Positions 55,077 to 64,000 of a DNA stretch of 64,000 nucleotides are shown here, piece after piece. A program made the position numbers and the translations under genes. The DNA is from Armigeres subalbatus (Eukaryota > Arthropoda > Insecta > Diptera > Culicidae): the NCBI RefSeq assembly GCF_024139115.2, contig NC_085141.1:225108307-225172306 (forward strand), in the 5' to 3' direction. The notes beneath the pieces are model-generated. The model saw only the letters and a program-made list of their open reading frames with translations, was not told the origin of the DNA and searched no databases. The first letter of the stretch is position 1. Each line of letters begins with the position of its first letter.

Positions 55077-55151
55077 CTAAATTTGAAATAAAAATGGGAA
55101 AGAAATGGTTTGCAAAAACATGAGCAAATGGCAGAAGCGTTTAATGATTAC

Positions 55152-55408
55152 CATAACGTTGAAAGTGGCTCCGATCATGAGACCGAATCCTTCGGCACAA
55201 AGTGATACGATCATTCCGACGACGGTAAAAAGTGCATAACGGAAAAATTCAGCTGGCAGCCCCGCTAGCCAGTAGACGAGTATTGTGAAGATTACGTTCA
55301 GGAATATTTGGACTGGTAATCGCGATAGTGTTAGTGCCAAGTAGTAGGGAAATAAGCTGTACCAGCGGTTGAAGCATTCCTTTTTCACCAGCTTTACTTC
55401 GCGAGGAT
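55152..55408 (-). CDS. ABCG-type half transporter, penultimate exon
   Basis: 257 bases. It begins with the last two bases of a split codon after an acceptor (ttacag), then PREVKLVKKECFNRWYSLFP, YYLALTLSRLPVQIFLNVIF, LVYWLAGLPAEFFRYALF and IVSLCAEGFGLMIGA. These are the conserved ABCG membrane-domain blocks (NRWYSL...YYLA...P-Q..., then GL.IGA). The donor ATG|GTAATC is at 55151. The next intron is 75 bases. In the other direction, a large intron runs to 63911. Confidence 0.85.
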
Positions 55409-55659
55409 CTGTAAGTATACAAAAAAATATTTTATGTATAAAGTCGACCATTGATTTATAAAAGGTTATCTTCAATCTTTTGCAATTACTATCAACTGCC
55501 TTTGTTGGAAATCTGAGCTCAATTGGCCATTCTGAATCATATTTTAGTACGATTATCGAAAATCGTGTGGGAGAAAAAACAAGGACAACGTTGTCACGAT
55601 GTTTTGTATTGATACGTTATTTTGTATTTTTATCTCCGTTGCTTAACGTGAGCGACTAA
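55409..55659 (-). other. Intron sequence of the ABCG gene
   Basis: Unremarkable AT-rich intron sequence just before the Jockey-like fragment. The ORF track frame reading into it is an extension of the exon frame. Confidence 0.5.
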
Positions 55660-56395
55660 GACAGATGTTGTCAAAACTTTATTCTGTACATGCCCATGTA
55701 CTACCAGCGAATGGCCCCTTTTTCCTCCTGCTTGACGTCAATGGAGAACGTTACTGCAACAGCCACCCCCTTTTCGGAAGAGTTGGACATTTGAGCTGGC
55801 GAATTGACGGCCTATACCAAATAACCGAATAACATGAAGGCCCAGACTTCGACAGCAACCTTAATCTCGAACTCATATTGTAAAGATATGAGTGCTCCAT
55901 TTTTCGAGCACCTGATCTTTACTCAGTGTCTCCATCTCAGCTCCATCAGCTCTCAGAGTTATTTAAGCCATTTGAAAAAGCGTTTTACTACCAGTGAGTC
56001 CGCCGAAAACCACAACATCTTGCTCGAGAAACAGTTTGGTTTCTGGCGCGATCGAACAACCGTACACCAACTGACCCGAGTTATCAACGTCCTCAGAGAG
56101 GAACAAGTGTGGCTTCTAAACCTCCGCTATGGCCTTACTCGATGTCGAGAAGGCATTCGACACTGTATGGCATGATGGCCTGGTGTACAAACTACAACGC
56201 AACAATCTTCCCAGCTACCTGGTGAAGTATCCTCGGGGCCCAGCTGTTTAACCTACTCACCTCCGACATGCCAGAACCTCTAAAAGGCGGCATTCTGTCT
56301 CTGTTCGCAGATAACGCCTCGCTCGTCTACAAAAGTAGAGTGATCAGAGCGCTAGTGGCAAAACTCCAACGAGGCTTGGATGTCCTGATAGACTC
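55660..56395 (+). pseudogene. Jockey-like LINE fragment
   Basis: Plus-strand pieces of RT: ENHNILLEKQFGFWRDRTTV and HQLTRVINVLREEQVW, a box A-like [20 protein letters not shown] in a shifted frame near 56130-56210, then MPEPLKGGILSLFADNASLV with the second FADD Asp replaced by Asn. RT between YLVK and GPQLFN is deleted near 56230-56245. Truncated on both sides. It is antisense to the host gene. Confidence 0.7.
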
Positions 56396-56520
56396 AGGTC
56401 ATCATCTTCCCTCTGGTTGTGGAGGGAGCACAGCAGGTTGTAGGTCAGGGTCGATCAGCGTCTTGTCGGCGTCTCCTGTTTCCTCGGGGTTTCACTGAGC
56501 TCGTCATCTTGCGCCTCCAG

Positions 56521-56635
56521 ATCGTTTTCTTCTCCTTCCTTCCTTCAGAAATATCACGTCACGACTCACTGCTACGTCCTGCGTCTTGAAATTGAACACA
56601 CTGTACGCTTTCGAGTTCTCGCTGTAGCCCATGAA
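56521..56635 (-). pseudogene. copia pol segment after integrase, left of the MITE
   Basis: Read on the minus strand from 56635: GYSENSKAYSVFNFKTQD, then VAVSRDVIFL. This is the segment that normally follows the integrase C-terminus CIF directly. It is separated from it by the MITE at 56636-56899. Confidence 0.75.
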
Positions 56636-56899
56636 GGTGATTATACAATAAAGCCAGAAATCGGCCATTGTAACCCATGTGCTTTTCCAATATTTTTTTC
56701 AAGAGCACGAGATGAAATAACCATAATGCGTATGGGCTGAAATAATGGTAGATCGTTTGCTTAATTATGCTGAACAATCATAATTTGGGTTTCGGCACTG
56801 TACGAAAACTATTACGCCAGATTTGGGCTTTTCGAAATGTATGTAGATAAACGTGTAGTGAATTTGAAATTCACCACGGGCTTCATTCTATAATCACCT
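56636..56899. mobile_element. 264 bp MITE (AGGTGATTATA) inside copia
   Basis: Ends AGGTGATTATACAATAAAGCC and GGCTTCATTCTATAATCACCT, an inverted repeat of ~20 bases with few mismatches. The dinucleotide GA flanks both sides (56634-56635 and 56900-56901). It interrupts the copia pol frame within a CIF-type motif, so it inserted after copia. Related to 31401-31623. Confidence 0.85.
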
Positions 56900-57247
56900 G
56901 AAGATGCAACGTTCTGATTTCTCATCCCATTTGCGTCTCTTCTCCTTCGGAATGTGCACTATGACTTCGCTTCCAAACACACGTAGGTGCGACAAATCGG
57001 GACGCTTTCCGGTAAACTTCTCTTCAGGAGTGACTTGAAGACCTTTCTTCGGTGAACGGTTGACGACGTATGAAGCAGTGGCTACCGCTTCCGCCCAGAA
57101 TCGATTTCCAAGCCCAGCATCAAACAGCATACTCTTGGCACGCTTCACCAACGTTCGGTTCATCCGTTCTGCAAGACCATTCTGCTCCGGATTGTACGGA
57201 TCCGTTGTCTCGTGATGGATCCCAGCTCGACGCAAGCACCGCCGCAT
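56900..57247 (-). pseudogene. copia integrase, C-terminal half
   Basis: Encodes TTDPYNPEQNGLAERMNRTL, with the third catalytic Glu of DDE in GLAER. Then come NRFWAEAVATASYVVNRSPK, and the KRPDLSHLRVFGSEV zone. It breaks at the MITE. Confidence 0.8.
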
Positions 57248-57345
57248 CGCACAATTAACGTACTCCTTGCCGTTGTTCGTTCTGATCCGCTTGATTTGCT
57301 CTCCTGTTTGGTTCTCGACAAATGACTTGGAACCTTCAAATGCTT

Positions 57346-57585
57346 CTAAAAGGTTCGCCTTCGATTTAAAAAAAATACAAAAGCCTTCCTGCTCGCATCA
57401 TCGATGAATGTCAGGAAGTACCTGCTTCCACCCAACGATACCGTCTCCATTGGCCCACAGAGATCGGAGTGGACCAGCTCGAGCACCCGATCAGCACGAT
57501 GACCTTTTACCTTGAACGGTTGCCGCTGGTGCTTACCTTGAATGCAGGGAACACATTTCTCCAACTCTTCGTCTTCAAATTGCAT
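57346..57585 (-). pseudogene. copia integrase, N-terminal part
   Basis: GAG-pre-integrase end and zinc domain (EKCVPCIQGKHQRQPF), then the start of the catalytic core LELVHSDLCGPMETVSLGG, SRYFLTFIDDASRKAFVFF. The frame ends at an A-rich shift near 57370. Between here and 57744 the sequence is decayed and has a (AAGT)n run at 57689-57704. Confidence 0.8.
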
Positions 57586-57743
57586 GCCTGTCGCTATTTT
57601 CTTCAGCCGCTTTATACCGTCTTTATACGCTCAGGATGGAGATCTTTCAAGTCGGCCCTTTGCACCACCGGAGGTGTACAGGATCCATAAGTAAGTAAGT
57701 AAAGCTTTATACCGTCGGCCGAAAGATGTCCCAATCGACGATG

Positions 57744-58274
57744 TCATAGTTGAAAACTATTCTGCTCCCGTGCCACATGAACGTTCGGATTCTTGACCAG
57801 CTTCAGACCATCCGAACACTGTCCAACCGCTACGATCTCCTTTGTGGGGCTAACGACCTTGCACGAGCTCTTGTCGAACGTCACCTGGTATCCGCTCTGG
57901 CACATCTTGCCCACGGACAGCAGATTCAAGGCCAAATCTGGAACACACAGCACATTCTTCATGGTGATACCACACGACGAACCTCCGATGTCTACTTCCA
58001 GATTGACGACGCCCTTCGAGATGACGTCAGCTTTCGCATTATTCGCTACGTTGATACTTGACGACATATTTTCAGCTTCTTCCAATAACTTCCTGTTCCG
58101 GCACAGATGCGTCGTTGCACCGGAATCGAAGATCCAGTCGGCGTTGACCTCTGACGACTGTATTGCATTGAACGCCGCGTAGAATGCAGCGTGACCACTT
58201 TGTTTCTTCTCACTAAATTTACTCTGGCACTGGGATGCATAGTGTCCCGACTTCTTGCACCGGAAACACTTCAA
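57744..58274 (-). pseudogene. copia zinc knuckle and protease
   Basis: Knuckle CFRCKKSGHYASQC, then the protease catalytic motif IFDSGATTHLC (D-S-G) and downstream NVLCVPDLALNLLSVGKMCQ. The frame begins overlapping the gag stop by four bases, in a different frame. Confidence 0.8.
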
Positions 58275-59008
58275 CGCAGACTTTTCTCCAGACTGTAGAA
58301 CGCACCATCACTTGACTTGCAATTGTTGCCGACCTTCACATCCTGCAAGATTTTCGCCTTGACGATGTCCGCCGTAAGCTGCATTCCCGACGACTCCAAT
58401 CCCAGGATCATCGGTTCGTACTGCTTCGGCAGACCTTTCATCAGCAAACTCGCTAACCAGGTGTCGTCCACTTTGAAACCTACTTCCGCAAGCTGGTGAC
58501 ATGTCGTAAACAGTTCGTTCGCGTACTCCTGTGTCGTCTGGCAAATGGTTTCTTCATCCCGTTCAGCGCCAACCAGTCGGATTCCCGTCAGTCTTCTCAA
58601 CAGGCCAATCTTCCGTGTCGAGCCGCTATGTTCGTAGGAATCCCGCAAATTGTCCCACGCTTCTTTTGCTGTTTTGGCAGTCCGCACTAGTCCGTAGATC
58701 TTGGAATCGACGTTTAGACATATCGTGGTCAAAGCTTGCTCGGAAATCTCGTCGCTCACCGCCGGTTCACCATTCTGTCGGTCCTTCACTGCGCACCACG
58801 TCCGTTCCTTGATCAGGATCATTTTGGTCGCGAAACGTGGTCTGTAGCTGTAATTCTCCGAACCGATTAACACTAGCCGCTCCGGCAAAGATACCGAGCT
58901 GCTCGGCAAACGACCTCCGATGGCGGCTTGATTCCTGGTACCATTACGAACTTGGTTTTCTTGATCCCCGGAACCATCTTGACATCCGTTTCCTCCTTCT
59001 CTGGCCAT
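58271..59008 (-). pseudogene. copia gag
   Basis: Gag-like region with EQALTTICLNVDSKIYGLVR, AKEAWDNLRDSYEHSGSTRK, EYANELFTTCHQLAEVGFKV and DDTWLASLLMKGLPKQYEPM, characteristic of the UBN2-type gag of insect copia. It ends just before the knuckle. Confidence 0.8.
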
Positions 59009-59040
59009 TTCCTTTAAACTTTTCTTCGGGTTGAATTTTT

Positions 59041-60237
59041 TTTTACCTCGGCAAACAGAACTGTTTCCTTAGCAACTGCCTGGAGCCCAGTCCCTAATGG
59101 ACAATTAGGCGTTGGTTCGATATGTAGAGGCTAAACTGATATATTTAATGTCATATATGTTAGTGGCATACTATGATACAAAACAATTCGATGGTTACAG
59201 CGCCAACACTTACCGAGTTCATTGATTCTCTACACACCTGTCTAGCGTACTGATTTCGTGGAATCAAACCCCACCGAAGGGGCGGTTACCCTCCAATACC
59301 TTTTCCGAACTAAATCTATCACATGTTGTGCATATTAGGGATCCTACATTCAGAGATATGCGAAAGCGGCCATCTTGAGCCAATCGAGCATTGAGAGCTG
59401 TTAGAATCTCAGCCAAATGAACAATGTTATTGTTGCGGATTGAGAGGTATTACGATTGTAATGAAAAAGATTGTACGAAAAGTTTTGTCGATTAAACAAT
59501 TTGTTTTACACGCACAGTTGAAAGTATACTCTTTTGGGCAGAAATACACTATTTTGCGGGAGAATTGGACAAAATTTGATGCATAAAAAGGATAAGTTTT
59601 ACACACTTTTCCTGTTTTTTGCATAAATGTTAATCATTTGTGAATAAAAGATAGTCATAATTGTGCATATTTTTTTCCCTTTTTGTGTGTAGTCCCATTC
59701 TCCCACGAAAGAGCATACTTTAAAGTCATAATTGAATACTTTATAGTCAAAAGAGCATACTTCAAAGTCTTTTGTGTGTAAACTTTTTTAGCAGTGTATT
59801 GTGTCGCCAGCACTAAATTGTTCGGAAGTGTGGAAATCGACTTCCGAACTTCAATTGTCGCGATGTTGTCAGCGACAAAACAAGCTCGATTTTGTGACAG
59901 ATAACACCGTGCAGTGCTGCATATTTTTTTAATTTTTCCGTGTGAATCTCGTCGGAAGTGGGCCTTGCTGCCAGTTCATCAGCGTCATACAAACAGTTTT
60001 GGTCTAAATACACAATACATTTGCAAGTAGAAGCAGTCTAGTTTATGTATGGTATTTTGTTCATTTGTATTGCACTTTTATTTTAGTGATAATGCACTGT
60101 TGGACGTTAGATAACAAAATCGAAAAGTTCCATCATACGCAAAGTCATGTTCGAGTTCCAACATTATGTGCCGCGGCAAGTGCTGGCAGCGTTTGTTTAC
60201 GAAAGTAACAGCGTTGCTAAATCGTGTAGTTCATTTC
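59041..60237 (-). other. Copia leader/LTR candidate and intron sequence
   Basis: 59041-59330 may hold the untranslated leader and 5' LTR of the copia element, but no second LTR was found to confirm. 59430-60237 is AT-rich intron sequence. A small hairpin lies at about 59818-59853 (TTCGGAAGT/ACTTCCGAA). Confidence 0.35.
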
Positions 60238-60254
60238 ATTTATTTAGTTAACAT

Positions 60255-60590
60255 CTAAACAGATAACACTGAATCAACAATTTGACGCCACAATGCACGG
60301 TTCGAGGCCACATCTCTCCATCCTCGGATACGCCCCACGCTCGCCAAGTCGTTCTGCACCTGGTCTGCCCATCTCGCTCGCTGCGCTCCACGCCGTCTTG
60401 TACCTGCCGGATCGGAAGCGAACACCATCTTTGCAGAGTTGCTGTCCGGCATTTTTACAACATGCCATGCCCATCGTTCCTTGCCGGCTTAAGGTACCTT
60501 CTGGATGCTGGGTGCGTCGTTGAGTTGGGCGAGCTCATGGTTCATTCTTCGCCGCCACACACCGTCTTCTTGCACACCGCCAAAGATGGT
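60255..60590 (-). pseudogene. C-terminal end of RTE-like ORF2
   Basis: Translates to VWRRRMNHELAQLNDAPSIQ (60489-60590), then in another frame TRRRGAQRARWADQVQNDLA. These are 3' ORF2 parts also seen, reordered, at 20131-20520. Confidence 0.65.
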
Positions 60591-60591
60591 C

Positions 60592-61770
60592 CTAAGCACC
60601 AGTCTCTCGAATACTGAGTGCTTGCAAGTCCTCCTCGAGCATTGTCCATGTTTCATGTCCGTAGAGGACAACCGGTCTTATTAACGTCTTGTACATGACA
60701 CATTTGGTGCGGTGGCGAATCTTTTTCGACCGCAGTTTCTTCTGGAGCCCGTAGTAGGCCCGACTTCCACAGATGATGCGCCTTCGTATTTCACGACTAA
60801 CGTTGTTGTCAGCCGTTAGCAAGGATCCGAGGTAGACGAATTCCTCGACCACCTCGAAGGTATCCCCGTCTATCGTAACACTGCTTCCCAGGCGGGCCCT
60901 GTCGCGCTCGGTTCCGCCCACAAGCATGTACTTTGTCTTTGACGCATTCACCACCAGTCCAACTTTTGTTGCTTCACGTTTCAGGCGGGTGTACAGTTCT
61001 GCCACCTTTGCTAATGTTCGGCCGACAATGTCCATGTCATCCGCGAAGCAAATAAATTGACTGGATCTGTTGCAAATCGTACCCCGGCTGTTACACCCGG
61101 CTCTCCGCATGACACCTTCTAGCGCAATGTTGAACAACAGGCACGAAAGTCCATCACCTTGTCTTAGTCCCCGGCGCGATTCGAACGAACTGGAGTGTTC
61201 GCCCGAAATCTTCACACAGTTTTGCACACCATCCACCGTTGCTTTGATCAGTTTGGTAAGCTTCCCAGGGAAGTTGTTCTCGTCCATAATTTTCCATAGC
61301 TCTACGCGGTCTATACTGTCGTATGCCGCCTTGAAATCAACGAACAGATGGTGCTTTGGAACCTGGTATTCACGGCATTTTTGAAGGATTTTCCGTACAG
61401 TAAAGATCTGGTCCGTTGTCGAGCGGCCGTCAACGAAGCCGGCTTGATAACTTCCCACAAACTCGTTCACTAATGGTGACAGACGACGGCATAAGATGAT
61501 CTGGGATATCATTTTGTAGGCGGCATTAAGAATGGTGATCGCTCGAAAGTTCTCACACTCCAGTTTGTCGCCTTTCTTGTAGATGGGGCATATAACCCCT
61601 TCCTTCCACTCCTCCAGTAGCTGTTCGGTTTCCCAGGTTCTGACTATCAGTTTGTGCAGGCAAGTGGCCAGCTTTTCCGGGCCCATCTTTATGAGCTCAG
61701 CTCCGATACCATCCTTACCAGCGGCTTTGTTGGTCTTTATCTGTTGAATGGCATCCTTAACTTCCCTCAA
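60592..61770 (-). pseudogene. Reverse transcriptase of the RTE-like LINE (type A)
   Basis: 392 open residues. Motifs: KAAGKDGIGAELIKMGPEKL, ICPIYKKGDKLECENFRAI (box 1-2), VGSYQAGFVDGRSTTDQIFT, HHLFVDFKAAYDSIDR (box A), RRGLRQGDGLSCLLFNIALE, FICFADDMDIVGRT (FADD), then KREATKVGLVVNASKTKYML and FVYLGSLLTADNNVSREI. All catalytic aspartates are present. The frame is open from before box 1 to the end of thumb, so this is the best preserved LINE RT in the window. Confidence 0.85.
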
Positions 61771-61830
61771 GGTGGGGGCTGGTTGGCTTCCATCGTCCGC
61801 TGAACTGACGTAGTCATCTCCTCCGCTGCC

Positions 61831-62328
61831 TTAACTTTCACTGCCTGTACTCTCAGCGCCATTCAGATGTTCCTCGTAGTGCTGCTTCCACCTTTCGATC
61901 ACCACACGTTCGTCCGTCAAGATGCTCCCATCCTTATCCCGGCACATTTCGGCTCGCGGCACGAAGCCTTTGCGGGATGCGTTGAGCTTCTGATAGAATT
62001 TGCGTGTATCTTGAGAACGGCACAGCTGTTCCATCTCCTCGCACTCCGCTTCTTCCAGACGGCGTTTCTTCTCCTGAAAAGGGCGGGTCTGCTGTCTCCG
62101 CTTCCGTCTATAACGTTCCACGTTCTGCCGGGTACCTTGCTGCAGCGCGACCGCTCGCGCTGCGTCCTTCTCCTCCAGAATCTGTCTGCACTCTTCGTCG
62201 AACCAATCGTTCCGTCGACTTCGACCCATATACCCGACGTTGTTCTCCGCTGCGTCGTTAATGGCTGCTTTGACTGTATTCCAGCAGTCCTCAAGAGGGG
62301 CCCCATCGAGCTCACCCTCTTCCGGCAA
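61831..62328 (-). pseudogene. Linker between endonuclease and RT, RTE-like LINE
   Basis: Arg/Glu-rich, with RNDWFDEECRQILEEKDAAR, RRRKRRQQTRPFQEKKRRLE and RWKQHYEEHLNGAESTGSES, then a stop just before the RT frame. The same segments, much more decayed, appear in 31053-31301 and 21639-21872. Confidence 0.75.
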
Positions 62329-62439
62329 CGCTGCCTCGAGATGCTGCGCGTATGCAGTGGCGACATCAGGTTGCTTCAGTCGCTCTAGGTCGTACCGCGG
62401 CGGTCCTCGGTACTACACATTGTTGATGACGGATAGCTT

Positions 62440-62806
62440 TGGGCGCAGTTTAAGCATAACCAGATAGTGGTCCGAGTCGATCTTAGCGCCACGATATGTC
62501 CTGACGTCTATAATGTTGAAGAACTGCCGTTCATCAATCAGAAGGTGGTCTATTTGTGATTCTGCAGTAGTGATCTCCAGGTGTACCGATTCTGAAGGCT
62601 GTGTTGGAAGTAGATGCCATATGCTTGGAGGCAGCTAAATCAATTAGTCGTAGGCCGTTTTCGTTCGTCAGCCGATGATCGCTAAACTTTTCAATAGACA
62701 GTCTAAACTCATCCTCTTGGACAACCTGAACGGTCAAATCTTCTACGATTCTTTTGACGTCGTGACTTGGGCAGTTGTGGGGTGCAGCCCGATGTAGTAG
62801 TTCCAC
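62440..62806 (-). pseudogene. Endonuclease C-terminal part, RTE-like LINE
   Basis: LSIEKFSDHRLTNENGLRLI, DLAASKHMAS and DSDHYLV-like sequence (near 62470-62480) mark the APE endonuclease's second half. The first half is missing on the right. Confidence 0.65.
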
Positions 62807-62869
62807 GAACTAAGCTTTCAATCATTATACCTGCGGCCTGCCATTCCGCGGTCGTACCTTCCCCGGCAT

Positions 62870-63500
62870 GGTAGCGTCAAACGCTCGTTACAGAGACAGA
62901 GGATTAGCTTCCCGGCTACGTATCATTGCTTCGTAGCTTATCCTGTACTGTGTACTGGAATAGGAGCGTCTTGCGGAGTCCAAAGTACGTACGATTTCCA
63001 GCCACTATGCGTCTCCGAATTTCTCTGCTGGTATCATTTTTGGCAGTCACCAGTGAGCCCACGTACACAAATTCTTCTATCACCTCGATTTCGTCACCAC
63101 CGATGCAAACTCGCGGTGAACTTCTCTTTAACCTCTTCCTATCATGTACTTCGTCTTCGACGGGTTGATGACTAGTCCGATCCGCTTAGCTTCCCATTTC
63201 AGTATGATGTAAGGTTCCTCCATCTTCTCAAAGTTACGTGCCATAATATCTAATAAGCCAAATAGCTGGACGGACTTATTGAAAATTGTACCACTCGTGG
63301 TGCTAGTCGATGGCATAAAATTTGGGAGAGTACCTTGTAGTTGGCAATGTGATTGCGCGGTAGTTGCTACAATCCAGCTCATCGCCCTTTTTGTAGAAGG
63401 GACACACGACACACCCCACCACATCCTAGGAAAGCCCCACAACTCGCAGATGGCATGTGGAGGGATCGTCAAGCCCTTGAACATAGTCCCTGCTGCCCGC
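62870..63500 (-). pseudogene. RTE-like LINE fragment (type B)
   Basis: Minus-strand pieces: NKSVQLFGLLDIMARNFEKM, KWEAKRIGLVINPSKTKYMI, then in another frame a segment near 62960-63110 that matches 20930-21020. The FADD box is degraded to a form with GLLD. It sits next to the better type A copy but does not match it closely. Confidence 0.65.
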
Positions 63501-63911
63501 TGTCAGATATGTCGCGAGTCTTTCGGTTCCCAAGAAATAACACTATGTATAAAAATCAAGAAATGTATTGTTTACCTTGATTTCGGCTTCGTAACGCTTC
63601 ACGACAAATGAGCCTTCCAAATAAACAAAAGATTAAAAAAATGTCTATATGTGACGCGGCACCAAACAAAAATAGTCAACATGTGATACCTCCACGACAG
63701 GATATGTCTATAGTTGCCATCTCGGTGCTATGGCGTAAGCTCACCTATCGCATTAAGATAACATATCCAAGGGGAGGGAATTTTTAACAGATACCTCTGA
63801 AATGTTGATAAATAATATTGGCAGTAACAAAATAATGTTTAGAATTGTGCCCAAATGTAGCAAAATAGGTAACTGGATTGAAAATTCAATTTAGAAATTA
63901 AAAAAACTTAC
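63501..63911 (-). other. Intron sequence of the ABCG gene
   Basis: AT-rich intron sequence ending in a donor at 63911-63910. No repeat recognised. Confidence 0.4.
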
Positions 63912-64000
63912 AGCTCAGGATTGGAACCATTACTTGTGTATAACAGAAGAAGAAACATACTCCCAAACAAAACTTGAGATGATCGAACATTCTCGCTCCA
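63912..64000 (-). CDS. ABCG-type half transporter, upstream exon (partial)
   Basis: At the right edge, a perfect donor (GAGCT|GTAAGT on the minus strand) ends a frame with FDHLKFCLGVCFFFCYTQVM then VPILS, hydrophobic as expected for the first part of an ABCG membrane domain. One base is left over, which matches exactly the two-base start of the exon at 55408. Such a phase match and the YxxPREVKL continuation support that it is the same gene. The exon continues beyond the window. The alternative is chance ORF with a donor-like site. Confidence 0.55.

Larger units (their letters stand above)
56396..59040 (-). mobile_element. copia (Ty1) retrotransposon, gag to pol, broken
   Basis: Gag, zinc knuckle and protease, GAG-pre-integrase, integrase and the beginning of RT in the Ty1/copia order on the minus strand. 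Frames are interrupted between gag and protease, within 57590-57740, and at the integrase/RT junction by a MITE. RT core and RNase H are missing on the left, where a Jockey-like fragment abuts at ~56395. LTRs were not identified; 59041-59330 may contain the 5' leader and LTR. Confidence 0.8.
60238..62810 (-). mobile_element. RTE-like LINE (type A), second copy
   Basis: A longer relative of 29225-32515. On the minus strand it has endonuclease remnants (62440-62806), a linker (61831-62328), RT (60592-61770) and a C-terminal segment with RRRGAQRARWADQVQ (60255-60452). No target duplication was identified. In RTE-type elements a single ORF carries endonuclease and RT; here it is broken in at least three places. 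Confidence 0.8.

Overview
The window is insect nuclear DNA, most likely from a culicine mosquito (probably Aedes). It has AT-rich background, split genes with introns of several kilobases, a Feilai-type tRNA-derived SINE, R1-clade and RTE-like LINEs, and a large mass of nested transposable elements. The species assignment is inference from the repeat families.

Four host genes can be recognised. FBXL16 is represented only by its last coding exon (25643-25940, +). POLR3H, the RNA polymerase III subunit RPC8/RPC25, is complete in two exons on the minus strand (44855-44100). RIOK1, the ribosome-biogenesis kinase, is complete in two exons on the plus strand (52392-54388). An ABCG-type half transporter lies on the minus strand; its last two coding exons are at 55408-54735, and an upstream exon appears at the right edge of the window (64000-63912). 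The ~8.5 kb intron between them is almost entirely transposon debris. A fifth gene (231-670 joined to 8214-8775, +) belongs to a family whose function I do not know. Its two halves are separated by a 7.5 kb intron that carries five exact copies of a 16-mer and a 5.2 kb TTAA-flanked foldback element.

Layout. 1-8775: uncharacterised split gene and its intron. 8776-19000: mostly gene-free, with MITEs, a tRNA-like sequence, a SINE and degenerate repeats. 19100-22350: decayed LINE fragments on the minus strand. 22703-25479: an internally deleted R1-clade LINE just upstream of the FBXL16 terminal exon. 28570-32690: a copia fragment interrupted by an RTE-like LINE, which is itself interrupted by a SINE, a MITE and a ~565 bp pyrimidine tract. 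32984-34185: a 1.2 kb foldback element. 34919-40335: a long R1-clade LINE with an 11 bp target duplication. 41047-43888: two retroposed inserts with 17-18 bp target duplications and a hAT-type MITE. 44100-54388: POLR3H and RIOK1, divergent and separated by a Ty3/gypsy element with apparently identical LTRs. 54735-64000: ABCG gene with intronic Jockey-like, copia and RTE-like elements.

Target-site duplications were located for the TTAA foldback, the MULE-like foldback, the GGAC foldback, the hAT MITE, the SINE inside the LINE, one R1 copy, the gypsy element and two retroposed inserts, so these boundaries are firmer than the others. Every retroelement ORF seen is broken by frameshifts, stops or truncation. 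Functions are assigned from protein motifs recognised by eye; no database search was run.
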